Source of the DNA: Kribbella sp. VKM Ac-2569
GTDB taxonomy: Bacteria; Actinomycetota; Actinomycetes; Propionibacteriales; Kribbellaceae
Length of the DNA: 64,000 bases
Direction: 5' to 3'
NCBI RefSeq assembly: GCF_004216905.1
Contig: NZ_SGXJ01000003.1
Coordinates: 1,178,001-1,242,000 of the forward strand
A program made the position numbers and the translations under genes. Below, one piece after another: positions 36,470 to 44,225 of this stretch. Under the pieces are notes generated by a model. That model did no database searches. It saw only the letters and a program-made list of their open reading frames with translations, and was not told the origin of the DNA. Position 1 is the stretch's first letter, and every line of letters starts with the position of its first letter.

Positions 36470-37342
36470 TTGAAGACAGCCCGACTCGACCTCCTGGCGC
36501 TCGATATCGACCGGGATCTCGGCGCGCTACACGCGATGTTCTCGGATCCGGAGTGGGCGCGGGGCGGATACATGACCCCGACCGCCTCCGTGGACGAGTC
36601 GCGGGAGCGGTTGGTGCAGGAGTTCGGGGACAACGGCGGGTGGACCTGGGTACTGCGGGTGCGGCCGGACGAGGACGCGGCGGGAGTGATCGGCGTGTTC
36701 TCGGATCAGGGCAGCTCGATCCGGGGCATGAGTTGGTACCTGAGGCGGGAGCGCTGGGGCGCAGGGCTGATGAGCGAGGCTGCACGTGCCGTGATCGACC
36801 ACCTTCTGCAGCAGCCGTCGATCACCGGCGTCGAGGCGTGGATCGACTCGCGCAACGTACGGTCGATCGCGGTCGCGCGGCACGCGGGCCTGGACCTCGT
36901 CGGCCGGTTGCCGCGCACACATTACGGCGAGATCGCGCAGTCGGTCGTGATGGGCCGCGCCGCTGAGCCGAGCGACCCCGTGACGTTCGGGATCTCGCCG
37001 GTTCTCGAGGTGCACGACGTCGCCGGCACGGTGCGGCTGTTGTGCGAACTGCTCAGCCTCCACGTCCACTTCCAGTTCGGCGACGACTTCGCACGGCTCG
37101 GGTTCACCGAGTGGAACGGTCAGAGCGGGCTGGAGGTACGACGGACAACCGGTGAGGTCTCGCCCGCCGCCGTCACCGTCGAGGTCGGCGTACTCGTCGA
37201 TCCCCTGTACGACACCGCGCTCGCCGCCGGTCTGATCGAGTCGACGCCACCCGAGGACGCTCCATGGTCCCGCCGCACGTTCACCCTGGTCCTGCCCGAA
37301 GGGCACCGGCTGACGATCTCGGGGCCGCTCAGCGGAGCCTGA
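36470..37342 (+). CDS. GNAT acetyltransferase fused to a VOC/glyoxalase-like domain
   Basis: A 290-residue two-domain protein starting at TTG (36470) with GAGGAG 6 bases upstream. Residues 1-165 are a RimJ/RimL-type GNAT (RERWGAGLMSEAARAV acetyl-CoA loop, VRSIAVARHAGLDLVG). Residues about 172-288 are a bleomycin-resistance/glyoxalase-like fold: ISPVLEVHDVAGTVRLLCEL, GLEVRRTTGEV and FTLVLPEGHRLTISGP. The combination suggests a resistance or detoxification role, but no substrate can be named. Confidence 0.82.
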   Translation: MKTARLDLLALDIDRDLGALHAMFSDPEWARGGYMTPTASVDESRERLVQEFGDNGGWTWVLRVRPDEDAAGVIGVFSDQGSSIRGMSWYLRRERWGAGLMSEAARAVIDHLLQQPSITGVEAWIDSRNVRSIAVARHAGLDLVGRLPRTHYGEIAQSVVMGRAAEPSDPVTFGISPVLEVHDVAGTVRLLCELLSLHVHFQFGDDFARLGFTEWNGQSGLEVRRTTGEVSPAAVTVEVGVLVDPLYDTALAAGLIESTPPEDAPWSRRTFTLVLPEGHRLTISGPLSGA

Positions 37343-37352
37343 GCAGCTGCAC

Positions 37353-37781
37353 TCAGCTTCGGAAGTCGTAGTTGTAGACCATGATCGCGCCGACGCCCAG
37401 GGCGAGGAAGGCGAGGAGCATGCCGATCGCTGCCGCAGGCTTCCCGCGGCGGTTGGCGGCGAGCCCTGCGATCGCCAGGGCGAGGGCCGGTAGGGCGAAC
37501 GGGAAGGCCAGGTACTGGCGGACCGGGAAGCGGTCGATGAGGTTCGAGAACGGCAGGAACGGCGCGACCAGCGAGGCCATGCCGAGCAACAGCGCGAGGA
37601 CACTCGGCACGGCCGAGCCCGTCGGCCGATGGACTCCGGACGGCATGGCGGCAACAGGCTGCTGAGCGTGCTCTGGCCAAAGGTGCTGCGGGTACCCGGA
37701 GGTCGGCTGTTGCCCATAACCGGGGGCGGGTGATTGGGGTGCGGCGGGGCGGGGATCCGGCTCGGCCGGGCGGTCGGTCAT
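37353..37781 (-). CDS. Small membrane protein with Pro/Gln-rich N-terminus
   Basis: A 142-residue protein. The first 55 residues are Pro/Gln/Gly-rich and probably cytoplasmic; three hydrophobic segments follow (VPSVLALLLGMASLVAPFLP, LAFPFALPALALAIAGLAA, AAAIGMLLAFLALGVGAIMV), a DUF4190-like layout. The ATG (37779-37781) is preferred over a longer frame lacking protein-like character. The function is unknown. Confidence 0.8.
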   Translation of the reverse strand: MTDRPAEPDPRPAAPQSPAPGYGQQPTSGYPQHLWPEHAQQPVAAMPSGVHRPTGSAVPSVLALLLGMASLVAPFLPFSNLIDRFPVRQYLAFPFALPALALAIAGLAANRRGKPAAAIGMLLAFLALGVGAIMVYNYDFRS

Positions 37782-37885
37782 GGAAGCTCCACACTCGGGG
37801 GGCCAGGCGCGAACTGTGCCTGGTGCGGACGGCATCTTCTCCGCTGACGCGGCGACCCCCGGGACGGTTCCCCCGATCGGCGCGA

Positions 37886-38356
37886 TTAGTCCTCGTCCAG
37901 CGGAAAGGCGCGGATGATGACGGCGGTGGGGGTGCCGGAGGTTGGTTCGGTGGTGGTGAAGTCGCGGAGGACGCGGTGCAGGCGGGCGCGGAGTTCGGCG
38001 AGTTCGCCGTCCGCGAGGGTGACGACCTCGCTGAACGCGAAGTCCTCGTCGTCGGAGGTCTTCGCGGCCAGCCAGCTCGCGTACGCGGTGTCCTCGAGTT
38101 CGCGGTTGAGCGTCGACTGCTCGGTCCGCACCCGGCGCCACGGCTTCACCCGGCCCGCCGCGCCCGGCTCCGGCTCGATCACCCCGAGCGCCTCCAACCG
38201 GCGCAGGTGGAACGAGCACGAGCCGGTGCTCTCCCCCAGCTCGCGGGCGGCGATCGTCGAGGTCGTCGTACCGTCCCGGTCGATCAGCCTCAGGAGCGCC
38301 TCCCGCAGCGGGTGCGTGCGGACGACGTCACGACGGTTCGGCGCACTACTCTCCAT
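37886..38356 (-). CDS. ArsR-like winged-helix regulator, divergent from the second deformylase
   Basis: A 156-residue regulator with an N-terminal winged helix (HPLREALLRLIDRDG, then TIAARELGESTGSCSFHLRR as recognition helix) and a helical C-terminus. I prefer ATG 38356 to ATG 38365 because a TAGGAT -10 (38369-38364) would overlap the earlier ATG and sits the right distance for leaderless translation from 38356. A perfect palindrome lies between it and the deformylase gene and is probably its operator. Confidence 0.85.
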   Translation of the reverse strand: MESSAPNRRDVVRTHPLREALLRLIDRDGTTTSTIAARELGESTGSCSFHLRRLEALGVIEPEPGAAGRVKPWRRVRTEQSTLNRELEDTAYASWLAAKTSDDEDFAFSEVVTLADGELAELRARLHRVLRDFTTTEPTSGTPTAVIIRAFPLDED

Positions 38357-38379
38357 GGCGGGCATCCTATCCTGAGCTT

Positions 38380-38399
38380 TGCAAAGTCCCGACTTTGCA
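38380..38399. promoter_or_regulatory. Perfect palindrome in the regulator/deformylase divergent promoter
   Basis: Arms TGCAAAGTC (38380-38388) and GACTTTGCA (38391-38399) with a 2-base centre: a 20-base perfect dyad within the 58-base gap. For the deformylase gene it overlaps a TTGCAA -35 (38379-38384), 18 bases before TACGAT (38403-38408), which ends 6 bases before the ATG at 38415. The ArsR-like protein encoded on the left is the natural candidate to bind it and to control both genes. Confidence 0.7.
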
Positions 38400-38414
38400 G
38401 ACTACGATCTTTGT

Positions 38415-39053
38415 ATGCCGACGTACATCCTGGGCCGTCCGAGCCGTCACCTGCCCGAACTGACGGACGAGGTACGACGTGGCAAGCCGCTGCGCATCAC
38501 GGAGTACGGCGAGGAGATCCTGCACCGCCCGTGCCGGCCGGTGACCGAGTACGGCACCGCGCGCTGGGGCGGGCTGATCGACGACATGTTCACGACGATG
38601 TGGATCGCCGAGGGGTGTGGGCTGGCCGCGAACCAAGTGGATGTCGACGCGCAGCTCTTCGTCTACGACCTCACCGACGAGTACGGCGACCGCCACGTCG
38701 GGCATGCGTTCAATCCGTGGATCGAGACCGCGCCCGCCCTGGTCGGTATCCAGCGCGGCACCGAAGGCTGCCTGTCCGTACCCGGCGCCAACGCCCCGCT
38801 CGACCGCCCCGCCCGCGCGACTCTGCACGCGTACGACGTCGACGGCCGCCCGTTCACGCTCGAGTCCACCGGCTACTTCGCCCGCTGCCTGATCCACGAA
38901 ACCCAACATCTCGGCGGCACCGTCTACGTCGACCACCTCTCCCCCAGCGTCCGTGCTCAGACCCTCGCCCAGTCAGCCGACCGACGCCCGTCGGTACTGG
39001 AACATCGCGCCAGCCGCGAGAATCAACTCGCCGCGGTTCGCTGTACGCGTTAG
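38415..39053 (+). CDS. Second peptide deformylase-like protein
   Basis: A 212-residue deformylase homologue with all catalytic motifs: GCGLAANQV (67-75), EGCLSVPG (117-124) and HETQH (161-165). It is more divergent from the norm than the copy at 27021: about 25 extra N-terminal residues and a basic C-terminus. The ATG at 38415 follows a TACGAT -10 at leaderless distance. Separate control by the divergent regulator suggests an inducible or resistance role, such as tolerance of a deformylase inhibitor; this is inference. Confidence 0.9.
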   Translation: MPTYILGRPSRHLPELTDEVRRGKPLRITEYGEEILHRPCRPVTEYGTARWGGLIDDMFTTMWIAEGCGLAANQVDVDAQLFVYDLTDEYGDRHVGHAFNPWIETAPALVGIQRGTEGCLSVPGANAPLDRPARATLHAYDVDGRPFTLESTGYFARCLIHETQHLGGTVYVDHLSPSVRAQTLAQSADRRPSVLEHRASRENQLAAVRCTR

Positions 39054-39063
39054 CGTCCGTGGC

Positions 39064-39687
39064 GTGGAGGATCCGAAGCAGGTCGTACGGCGCGGGTACG
39101 ACGTACTGTCCCGTCGGTACGACGACGCCACCGGCGCCGACTCGAAGTACCAGTCCTGGATCGACGAGCTGATCGCGCGACTCGGGCCCACCAGCCGGGT
39201 GCTCGACGTGGGATGCGGAAGCGGCATACCCGTGGCGCACGCCCTCACCGCCGCGGGGCATCACGTGGTCGGCGTGGACATCAGCGAGATCCAGATCAAC
39301 CGCGCACGCCAACTCGTACCGCAGGCCGAATTCATCAACGCCGACGCAATGTCGCTCGAGTTCCCACCCGAGTCCTTCGACGCCGTCGTCTCGCTCTACG
39401 CGCTGATCCACCTGCCGCTGGACGAGCAGCAGGAACTCCTCGCCCGGATCGCTACGTGGCTCCGGCGTGGTGGTTGCTTCCTCTGTACGACGGGCCACAC
39501 CGCGTGGACCGGTATCGACAACAACTGGCTCGACGGCGGCGCCCCCATGTGGTGGAGCCACACCGACACGGCGACGTACCGCACCTGGCTCGCCGACGCC
39601 GGCCTCACCGTGGACGCCGAATCCTTCGTTCCCGAAGGCTCGGGTGGGCACACGCTCTTCTGGACGCACCGGCTTTCCGGAACATAA
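39064..39687 (+). CDS. Class I SAM-dependent methyltransferase
   Basis: A 207-residue methyltransferase: motif I VLDVGCGSGIPVAHAL, the acidic residue of VVGVDISEIQINRA, and motif post-II DAVVSLYALIHLP. The GTG at 39064 starts the family-typical DPKQVVRRGYDVLSRRYD. The substrate is unknown. The last codons (RLSGT, TAA) form the left arm of a perfect hairpin shared with the convergent merR gene. Confidence 0.88.
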   Translation: MEDPKQVVRRGYDVLSRRYDDATGADSKYQSWIDELIARLGPTSRVLDVGCGSGIPVAHALTAAGHHVVGVDISEIQINRARQLVPQAEFINADAMSLEFPPESFDAVVSLYALIHLPLDEQQELLARIATWLRRGGCFLCTTGHTAWTGIDNNWLDGGAPMWWSHTDTATYRTWLADAGLTVDAESFVPEGSGGHTLFWTHRLSGT

Positions 39688-39720
39688 CTGCCACCAGCTG
39701 ACGGTTATGTTCCGGAAAGC
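39672..39720. terminator. Bidirectional terminator built from the ends of two convergent genes
   Basis: Perfect 17-base arms at 39672-39688 and 39704-39720 enclose a 15-base loop. The left arm encodes the last residues LSGT and TAA of the methyltransferase; the right arm, read leftward, encodes LSGT and TAA of the MerR protein. So both genes end inside the same stem, and the stem dictates that they share the same C-terminal residues. Confidence 0.85.
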
Positions 39721-40070
39721 GGGGTGGGTGAGCTGACGTCGCGGCGGAGGCCTTGGAGTACGTCGAGTTCGCGGTCAATCTCGCGGCGCTTGGACTCGAG
39801 TCGCTGAACCTCCTGGGCGAGCAGCACCTCCAGTACGCCGGTGCGCTCCTCGGGCGGCGCGTCGAGGCACGGCAGCAACTCACCGATGACGGCACTGCCC
39901 AGCCCCGCCGCGAACAGGTGCTGGATCATCACAACCCGCTCGACCATCGACTCCTCGAAGTCCCGCCACCCGCCCGGGGTGCGACTCGAGCGGATCAGGT
40001 CCTGCTCCTCGTAGTACCGCAAAGAGCGTGTGCTCACGCCGGTTGCCTCGGCGAGTTCTCCGATCCGCAT
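39705..40070 (-). CDS. MerR-family regulator next to the SMR efflux pair
   Basis: A 121-residue MerR protein: N-terminal winged helix MRIGELAEATGVSTRSLRYY and GGWRDF wing, then the dimerisation helix (about 75-110). No cysteine cluster of metal sensors is seen beyond a lone Cys, so the signal is probably an organic cation. It is divergent from two SMR genes with a palindrome at its start. Its stop codon lies in the shared hairpin at 39672-39720. Confidence 0.9.
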   Translation of the reverse strand: MRIGELAEATGVSTRSLRYYEEQDLIRSSRTPGGWRDFEESMVERVVMIQHLFAAGLGSAVIGELLPCLDAPPEERTGVLEVLLAQEVQRLESKRREIDRELDVLQGLRRDVSSPTPLSGT

Positions 40071-40072
40071 GA

Positions 40073-40104
40073 GTCAAGTGTTGCACTTGACACCAGTGTG
40101 AAGT
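40073..40104. promoter_or_regulatory. Overlapping dyads in the merR / SMR divergent region
   Basis: A perfect dyad GTCAAGTG-TTG-CACTTGAC occupies 40073-40091, immediately upstream of the merR ATG. A second, imperfect dyad ACTTGACACC/AGTGTGAAGT (40085-40104, 16 of 20 positions symmetric) overlaps it and contains TTGACA (40087-40092). These are likely operators of the MerR protein. A matching -10 with 19-base spacing is not evident, so the promoter assignment stays open. Confidence 0.6.
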
Positions 40105-40150
40105 TCCACCCTGAGGAGGCCGCACCAGCATTATCCCTGGAAGGAACCTC

Positions 40151-40471
40151 ATGCACTGGCTCTACCTCGCGATCGCCGTCGTTTTCGAGATCGCCGTGGC
40201 GATCTCCGCCGGCAAGGCGCAAGGCTTCAAGCACCGCGGCTGGACGGCCGCGACCCTCGTCACCGGCGGACTCGGCACGTACTTCCTGAGCCGCGCCCTC
40301 CTCGCCTTCGACGTCGGCGTCGGGTACGCGCTGTGGACCTCACTCGCCGGAGTCGGCATCACCCTGCTCGGCGCACTCCTCTTCGGCCAGAAACTCACGT
40401 GGCACAAGGCCATCGGCATCGCCCTGGTCATCGGTGGCGTCGTCGGGCTCCAGCTCTCGAGCGGATCGTGA
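40151..40471 (+). CDS. SMR-family multidrug efflux subunit A
   Basis: A 106-residue four-helix small multidrug resistance protein. Helix 1 has the essential glutamate in AIAVVFEIAVAISAGKA, and helix 3 the GVGYALWTSLAGVG dimer motif. GGAAGG lies 6 bases upstream of the ATG. It forms a pair with the next gene; paired SMRs usually work as heterodimers that export quaternary cations or guanidinium-like compounds. Confidence 0.92.
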   Translation: MHWLYLAIAVVFEIAVAISAGKAQGFKHRGWTAATLVTGGLGTYFLSRALLAFDVGVGYALWTSLAGVGITLLGALLFGQKLTWHKAIGIALVIGGVVGLQLSSGS

Positions 40472-40475
40472 TCGC

Positions 40476-40835
40476 ATGAACACCAAGCCCCAGTCGTCCC
40501 GCACTGCCTGGCTCACGCTGTTGCTCGCCGGCGCGTTCGAAGTCGGCTACGCGCTCTCGGTGGGCGGCAGCCACGCCTTCACCGTCTGGCAATGGTCCGT
40601 CGCCGCCGCCGTGTTCTTCCTGCTCACCCTCTGGGCCCTCAGCCAAGCCCTACGCACCATCGAGGTCAGCATCGGCTACGCCACCTGGGCAGGCCTAGGC
40701 TCCGCCGGCGCCGCCCTCCTAGGCCCGGTCTTCTTCAACGAATCCCTCGCCCCCACCAAAACCCTCTGGCTAGCCGTCACCATCACCGGAGTCATCTACC
40801 TAAAACTCGCCGACCGTCAACCGAACCCCACCTGA
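40476..40835 (+). CDS. SMR-family multidrug efflux subunit B
   Basis: A 119-residue SMR protein with the conserved Glu in LLLAGAFEVGYALSVG and SIGYATWAGLGSAGAAL in helix 3. A 12-residue polar N-terminal extension (MNTKPQSSRTAW) distinguishes it from subunit A. It follows A by 4 bases. The opposite ends of helices 1 and 3 differ between A and B, fitting a heterodimer of inverted subunits. Confidence 0.92.
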   Translation: MNTKPQSSRTAWLTLLLAGAFEVGYALSVGGSHAFTVWQWSVAAAVFFLLTLWALSQALRTIEVSIGYATWAGLGSAGAALLGPVFFNESLAPTKTLWLAVTITGVIYLKLADRQPNPT

Positions 40836-40845
40836 CACACCCGGT

Positions 40846-40872
40846 GGCGGGGAGCCTGGTGGACTCCCCGCC
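40846..40872. terminator. Bidirectional hairpin between SMR genes and sugar ABC operon
   Basis: Perfect arms GGCGGGGAG (40846-40854) and CTCCCCGCC (40864-40872) with a 9-base loop, lying between the convergent stops at 40835 and 40881. On the plus strand it is followed by GGTTTGGG. Confidence 0.75.
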
Positions 40873-40880
40873 GGTTTGGG

Positions 40881-41765
40881 TCAGTCCTTGATGCCGGACT
40901 GGGTTACGCCCTGGATCAGGTAGCGCTGGAGGAAGGCGAAGATCAGGACCAGCGGGAGGATCGAGACGGCCACCGCCATGAACAACTCGTGGATGTTGAT
41001 GGTTTGGGCGGTGATGAACGTCGACATCGCCACCTGGATGGTCCACGACGACGAGTCCTGCCCGATGACCAGCGGCCACAGGAACGAGTTCCAGTTGCCG
41101 ATGAACGTGATCGCCGCCAGTGCCGCGAAGAACGGCAGGGAGTTCGGTACGACGATCCGCCAGAACACCCCGAAGTACCCGGCGCCGTCGACCCGCGCCG
41201 CCTCCTCCAGCTCCCGGGGAAATCCGAGGAAATACTGCCGGAAAAGGAAGGCCGCGAACCCGCTGAACAAGGTCGGAATGATCAGGCCACGCAGCGAGGA
41301 CACCCATCCGAACGACGACACGACGATGAACGAAGGGATGAAGGTGACTGCACCCGGGATCATCAGCGTCGCGACGATCGCGTAGAAGATCTTGTCCGCG
41401 TGCCGATAGGGAATGCGGGCCAGCCCGTACCCGGCCATCGATGCCAGCAGCAACTGACCGCCGGTGCCGAGGATCGCGACGACGGCGGAGTTGTACATCG
41501 CCCGTGCCATCGGCACCGTGGTGTCGTTGAACAGCTCACTGATGTTGCTCCACTGCAGATGCGAGGGGAACAGCGTCCAGTCAGGAGCGGTGATGTCCTG
41601 TTCGGTGGCCAGCGCGTTGCGCAGGATCAGGTAGAACGGGATCAGGAACAGCACGACCGCGATGAGCAGGGCGATCCAGCGCAGCACCAGGGCGACCCGG
41701 CCCCAGGTGCTCCGGCTGAACCCGATCGGCTGCGGAGTTCCCGTCGTACGTTCGGAGACAGCCAT
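40881..41765 (-). CDS. Carbohydrate ABC importer permease (MalG-like)
   Basis: A 294-residue inner-membrane permease with six predicted helices. The EAA loop that docks the ATPase is ELEEAARVDGAGYFGVFWRIVVP. The start ATG (41763-41765) shares a base with the stop of the other permease (TGATG). It works with the MalF-like permease and the lipoprotein upstream; no ATPase gene is present here. Confidence 0.94.
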   Translation of the reverse strand: MAVSERTTGTPQPIGFSRSTWGRVALVLRWIALLIAVVLFLIPFYLILRNALATEQDITAPDWTLFPSHLQWSNISELFNDTTVPMARAMYNSAVVAILGTGGQLLLASMAGYGLARIPYRHADKIFYAIVATLMIPGAVTFIPSFIVVSSFGWVSSLRGLIIPTLFSGFAAFLFRQYFLGFPRELEEAARVDGAGYFGVFWRIVVPNSLPFFAALAAITFIGNWNSFLWPLVIGQDSSSWTIQVAMSTFITAQTINIHELFMAVAVSILPLVLIFAFLQRYLIQGVTQSGIKD

Positions 41766-42730
41766 CAGTCACCCGCCTTTCCGAAGCCGAAGATCCGGTT
41801 CTGCAGCAACGTCACGAGCATGATGATGACCGCGAGGATCAGCGCGCCGGCCGAACCGTGCCCGAGGTCCTGGATCGATCCGAGCGAGATGCCGTACAGG
41901 TAGACCAGCGGTGGCCGCGCGTAGTTGACGTTGCCGACCAGGTTGTAGAACTCGTCGAACGCCTGGTAGGCCGCGATCAGGTTCAGGATCAGTACGGCGA
42001 CCGACGTCGCCCGCAGCTGCGGCAGCGTGATGTACCGGAAGACCTGCCACCCGGGCTTCGCCCCGTCGACGTACGCCGCCTCGTACAACGTCGGCGAGAT
42101 CCGCTGCAGCCCCGCGATGAACAGGATCATGTAGAACCCGAGCTGCAGCCACAGCCGTACCGTCACCAGCGGGATCCAGTACCACGGCGGATCCACCGTC
42201 GACAGCCAGGCGATGTTGTCGATTCCGAACCAGCCGAGCACGGTGTTCGCGAGACCGAACCGGACGCCGTTGAAGATCGACAGCTTCCAGATCAGCGACG
42301 CGACGACGTACGAGCACGCGGTCGGCAGGAAGAACACCGACCGGAAGAACGCCCGCGCGATCTTCACCTGGTTGACCAGCAACGCCAGCGCGAGCGCGAG
42401 CACGAACGTCAGCGGCACGATGAACACCGCGAAGATCGTGAACGTGCCCAGGCTGGACAGGAAGTTGTGGTCGGTGAGCATGTCGACGTAGTTGCGCAGC
42501 CCGACGAACTTCGACGGTGTCGCGGTGTTGTACGCCTCGAAGAAGCTGAGGACCAGGCTCCAGATGATCGGCAGGTACGAGAAGACCAGCAGCCCGACGA
42601 CGAACGGGCCGACGAACACCCAGAACCACAAGGTGGTCCCCGCGATCGTCTTGCGCCGCCGCCGCCGTGATCCCCGCCGCTCACCAGAGACAGCGGGGTC
42701 CGCGGACGTCTTGGTGGCCGGAGCGCTCAT
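41765..42730 (-). CDS. Carbohydrate ABC importer permease (MalF-like)
   Basis: A 321-residue permease with a basic, Ser/Arg-rich N-terminal cytoplasmic stretch (RRGSRRRRRK) and six or so helices. The EAA motif is YEAAYVDGAKPGWQVFRYITLP. It overlaps the binding-protein gene stop as ATGA (42727-42730). Confidence 0.94.
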   Translation of the reverse strand: MSAPATKTSADPAVSGERRGSRRRRRKTIAGTTLWFWVFVGPFVVGLLVFSYLPIIWSLVLSFFEAYNTATPSKFVGLRNYVDMLTDHNFLSSLGTFTIFAVFIVPLTFVLALALALLVNQVKIARAFFRSVFFLPTACSYVVASLIWKLSIFNGVRFGLANTVLGWFGIDNIAWLSTVDPPWYWIPLVTVRLWLQLGFYMILFIAGLQRISPTLYEAAYVDGAKPGWQVFRYITLPQLRATSVAVLILNLIAAYQAFDEFYNLVGNVNYARPPLVYLYGISLGSIQDLGHGSAGALILAVIIMLVTLLQNRIFGFGKAGD

Positions 42731-44010
42731 CCGAACAACCGCGTCAGCTCGCCGTTGACGGTCTTCTCGGCCTTGGTGATCTCGGCAGCTGGGTCAGCTC
42801 CCTTCTTGATGACGTTGGTGAGCAGGTCGGTGAACGCCGTACCCATCTTCGGCGTCCAGGCCGGGTTGTCGGTGTAGCCGTAGTCCTGGGTCAGCTTGAC
42901 CGTGTCGGCCGCGACACCGCTCTGCAGCTTGGCCGCCTTGGCCGCGAGGCTCTTCCGCGGCGGGATGTGGAAGCCGTAGCTCAGCGACCAGTCCTCCTGG
43001 TACTCCGACTTGTCGATCCACAGCCACTTGACGAACTTCTTCGCCGCGTCGACGTTCGCGCTCTTCGCGGAGACGAACTGGGTCCAGCCGCCGGAGTACA
43101 CGGCCGGCTTGGCCTGCGCGTCGAGCTTCGGGAACGGGATGACGCCGATGTCGTCGCCGAGAGCCTTCTGCATTCCCGGCACCGCCCACATGCCGATGAA
43201 CTGCATCGCCACCAGGCCCTGGTTGATCGCGGTCGGGTCCCACCAGTCCGTGGGCGCACCGAGCAGGACGCTCTTGCTGGCGTACAGCTCGTGCAGTTTG
43301 CCGAAGGCCTGGGCGGCGCGATCGCCGGTGAAGCCGGGCTTGTTGTCCTTGGTCAGGTACTCCCCGCCGGACGAGTACAGCGCCGGACCGCCCATGACGT
43401 TGCCACCGTCGTTGCCGACGAAGATGCCCTTCACCTTGTTCGTGGTGAGTTCCTTCGCAGCGGAGATCAGGTCGTCGATCGTCTCCGGCGGCTTGATCCC
43501 GGCCTTGTCCAGCAGGCTCTTCTTGTAGTAGATGACCTGCGGGTCGATGATCATCCGGATCCCGTAGATCTTGCCGTCCAGGGTGTTCGTGGCCAGGTCG
43601 CCAGGCTGGAAGTCGTCCTTGACGTCGGCCATGATGTCGTCCAGCGCCACGACCTGGTTGCTCTTCACCATACTGATGTTGAAGTGGCCCTCGAAGACGT
43701 CCGGGCCCTTGCTGGAGAGCAGGCCGGACGCGAGCTTGGCGTCGTAGTCACCCGGCGTCCACTGCACTGCGACGTTCGCGTCGGGGTAGGCCTTGGCGTA
43801 CTTCAGCGCCGCCTGCTGGGTCCCGGTCTCGCCGTACTGGTGGTACCACTGCGCGAGGTTCGGTTTCGAGCCGCCGCTTCCCCCGCCGGACGACGGTCGG
43901 CCGGTGTTACCGCCACAGGCCGCGGTGAATGCGGCGAGGGCGGCAAGGCTCCCGGTCCGCTTGAGCAGGTCGCGCCGGGACAGTCCGGCGTTCGGAACAT
44001 GAGCAGGCAT
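42727..44010 (-). CDS. Extracellular sugar-binding lipoprotein of an ABC importer
   Basis: A 427-residue family 1 solute-binding protein. The N-terminus has a twin-arginine motif (LSRRDLLKR, about 11-19) followed by a lipobox around AFTAACGG, so it is probably Tat-exported and lipid-anchored at Cys32. A Gly/Ser linker follows. ATG 44010 is chosen over GTG 44019 because GGAAGG lies 8 bases upstream of it. The sugar bound cannot be told. A CTTAAC/GTTAAG dyad lies 54 bases upstream. Confidence 0.93.
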   Translation of the reverse strand: MPAHVPNAGLSRRDLLKRTGSLAALAAFTAACGGNTGRPSSGGGSGGSKPNLAQWYHQYGETGTQQAALKYAKAYPDANVAVQWTPGDYDAKLASGLLSSKGPDVFEGHFNISMVKSNQVVALDDIMADVKDDFQPGDLATNTLDGKIYGIRMIIDPQVIYYKKSLLDKAGIKPPETIDDLISAAKELTTNKVKGIFVGNDGGNVMGGPALYSSGGEYLTKDNKPGFTGDRAAQAFGKLHELYASKSVLLGAPTDWWDPTAINQGLVAMQFIGMWAVPGMQKALGDDIGVIPFPKLDAQAKPAVYSGGWTQFVSAKSANVDAAKKFVKWLWIDKSEYQEDWSLSYGFHIPPRKSLAAKAAKLQSGVAADTVKLTQDYGYTDNPAWTPKMGTAFTDLLTNVIKKGADPAAEITKAEKTVNGELTRLFG

Positions 44011-44063
44011 GAATTCCACCTTCCCGAGAGGGAACGTCGCAGGGGACGCACGGTTCCGAGGTA

Positions 44064-44078
44064 CTTAACGGTGTTAAG
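44064..44078. promoter_or_regulatory. Candidate operator of the sugar ABC operon
   Basis: CTTAAC (44064-44069), GGT, GTTAAG (44073-44078): a perfect AT-rich 15-base dyad in a GC-rich background, 54 bases upstream of the lipoprotein gene. Size and placement suit a LacI, GntR or ROK repressor; no such regulator is encoded nearby. Confidence 0.55.
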
Positions 44079-44146
44079 CATCTCCGAGTTCTGGCACACG
44101 GTACTGCAGGTCAATCGTTGTAGAAGTGGCAGCACAATGGCTCAAA

Positions 44147-44175
44147 AGCGCGCCCGGCGCAAGACCGGGCGCGCT
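44147..44175 (-). terminator. Terminator of the fadA-fadB operon
   Basis: Perfect 11-base arms AGCGCGCCCGG (44147-44157) and CCGGGCGCGCT (44165-44175) with a 7-base loop, 50 bases downstream of the fadB stop. On the minus strand the stem is followed by TTTT, a classical intrinsic terminator. It also shields the fad genes from the sugar operon promoter. Confidence 0.85.
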
Positions 44176-44225
44176 GTTATTTGTTCGAATGTGTGGATTT
44201 TGCTTGAGTTGGTATCGGGCCGTGA

